From Drosophila miranda (lineage: Eukaryota; Arthropoda; Insecta; Diptera; Drosophilidae): a stretch of DNA of 64,000 nucleotides. The translations under genes and the position numbers were made by a program. The notes beneath the pieces are model-generated. The model worked only from the letters and a program-made list of their open reading frames with translations, was not told where the DNA came from and searched no databases. This document shows positions 62,782-64,000 of this stretch, one piece after another. The DNA is taken from positions 6,262,001-6,326,000 of the forward strand of contig NC_046675.1 in assembly GCF_003369915.1 (NCBI RefSeq). The letters run 5' to 3'. Each line of letters opens with the position of its first letter. Position 1 is the stretch's first letter.

Positions 62782-63497
62782 ATGAACGTGAGCAGCGAAT
62801 TTGGTGAGTACGAGTATTAGCTTTTTGACAAGATGTTTGTAACGAATCTTCTTTCTTGAACATTAAATAACATTATTTGAAATTTTTCAAGAAGTAATAC
62901 AAACGATAGATAGAAGGATAAGTATTTGTTAATCCATCGAAAGAATAGTTCTTCAAGGGTATCTAAGGGTCGACTGTCAATAATTTTTTTTATTATTATA
63001 TTTAGCATGTGGACTTTTTCCACCGCGCTGTTAATTTACGAGTTTATGGTTAATCAATTAAATACGAATTGTATTTTTTTTTTGCTTTTTTTTTTTCCAA
63101 AAGTGCCAATAAATAAATCGTGTGCAAATAAATCGGATTTCGGAAATTGATTATGCCAACTAATGACTAAATCTCGTACCGACAGATGTATTCGATGTGG
63201 TGGCCGGCGACAATGGCCCCCAGCTGCAGGCCTTCCGCAGCAGCAACCCGTTCGAGGACTCCTATGAGGCCCCAGCGATGCCGAAAGATGATCGCCCGCA
63301 GGATGCTGCCAGCCAGTTGCCTTTGCAGCTGCTGCGGCGAGCCAGCGAAACAGTGACCGCCTGCATTCTTACCGATTTGGAGCCCGAAAAGGAGCATCTG
63401 CTGGGGCCCAGCAAGGAGCGTCCCCAGCCACCGCCACGCAGCCATGGCCAGTCATCGTTCAAGGGGCAGCAAATCTCAGTGCCCGTCCTCCCAGAAG
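62782..63497 (+). CDS. Unrecognised gene, first two coding exons (partial)
   Basis: Exon 62782-62803 (MNVSSEF, donor GTGAGT) joins in phase 1 to 63186-63497 (acceptor cgacag, donor GTAAGT). The join gives 111 codons plus one base, so the gene continues beyond the window. The product begins MNVSSEFDVFDVVAGDNG and includes an NPF tripeptide (SSNPFEDSYEAP), an acidic/Leu segment (ILTDLEPEKEHLLG) and a Pro-rich stretch (RPQPPPRSHG). NPF motifs can bind EH domains of endocytic proteins and Pro-rich stretches can bind SH3 domains; that is only suggestive. I do not recognise the family. The context ATG (cagaacATGA) and two clean splice junctions make the gene itself likely. Confidence 0.7.
62804..63185. 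other. Intron 1 of the last gene, with a repeat-tail motif
   Basis: A 382 bp AT-rich intron. GGGTATCTAAGGGTCGACT at 62957-62975 matches the dispersed-repeat tail seen elsewhere in the window. Confidence 0.6.
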
Positions 63498-64000
63498 GTA
63501 AGTGATGCATCTAATTGTGCTTTGAGTGCGGTGGTCCTGGTCCTGGTCCTGGTCCTGTACGGGATTGTTGTCATGGAGAGCACAGAGAATTTGGTGCTGG
63601 AGCAAAGCAAAAATATTTGCACCGGAAATTCTTTTCCTTTTCCCCACGCAAACACACAGTCAGCCAGAGGACCAAAAAGAGAGAGGGAGAGAGACAAGAG
63701 TAAGACATTCAAATGCACATAGTTTCCGCACAACGTCAACGCTTTTGTTGGCCAACCAAGCGAAGTGGGTCTGAAGTGAGCGCAGAGACAGACAAAAGCA
63801 CATTGCACACATAAAGATACATACGCATGCACATGCGAGTATGAAGATACAGATACAAATACAGATATATGTATAGTAGGTATATATATCAGCATATCAG
63901 TATATTCATAGTTTGCTTATTCAAAGTTTTTGTTTCACTCCCGTTCTCCGCTCGAGCTTGTGCAAATAGCGCCAGCTAGAAGGAGGAGGAGGAGGAGGAG
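63498..64000. other. Start of intron 2 of the last gene
   Basis: Non-coding to the window end, with a GGTCCT repeat (63533-63557), a short AT-rich ATAC/GTAT stretch and a GGA run at the edge. Confidence 0.6.

Overview
The window is fly nuclear DNA, almost certainly from a Drosophila species. Genes are split by short GT-AG introns with phases that can be checked, intergenic DNA is rich in CA, CAG and GA simple repeats, and several proteins are recognisable Drosophila genes: the end of the lysosomal cystine transporter, p53 with the gustatory receptor Gr94a nested in one of its introns, and the Gli-type zinc-finger factor lame duck (lmd). These map to cytological region 94D-E of D. melanogaster chromosome 3R, so this is probably Muller element E. 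Divergence from D. melanogaster suggests another Sophophora lineage, perhaps the obscura group; that is inference. Orthology statements rest on remembered sequences, not searches.

Layout: 1-540 end of cystinosin (+). 1051-5859 p53 (+), with an upstream DRE-type promoter, an internal motif 6/motif 1 promoter, and Gr94a (-) inside intron 2943-4685. 8172-11728 membrane-anchored short-chain dehydrogenase SDR-A (+). 11892-12614 secreted chitin-binding (CBM14) protein (-), convergent with SDR-A. 14097-14390 intronless bublin/UPF0184-like coiled-coil protein (-). 21160-22381 second dehydrogenase SDR-B (+), whose three core exons have the same lengths as those of SDR-A. 29781-34958 lmd (+), flanked by about 7 kb of non-coding DNA on each side. 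42153-44396 (-) and 49989-59549 (+) are two divergently transcribed PDZ-RING paralogues. 62782-64000 (+) holds the first two coding exons of an unrecognised gene that runs off the window.

The genes do not form one pathway. They are neighbours of different function: DNA-damage transcription factor, taste receptor, lipid/steroid-type dehydrogenases, cuticle or peritrophic-type protein, myogenic transcription factor, and probable ubiquitin ligases. Two duplications stand out: the SDR pair, in which SDR-A has lost the catalytic serine, and the PDZ-RING pair. Non-coding DNA carries one nearly complete non-autonomous transposon-like element (53991-54793, with inverted subterminal repeats and a 3' hairpin) and several degenerate relatives that share a GGGTATCT-N3-RGTYG tail motif.

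I found no tRNA, rRNA, CRISPR array or prokaryotic feature. The most original observations are the tandem Asn-rich repeats in the long p53 N-terminal exon, the splice-site conflict in the short p53 first exon, the SDR-A active-site loss, and the recurrent repeat tail.
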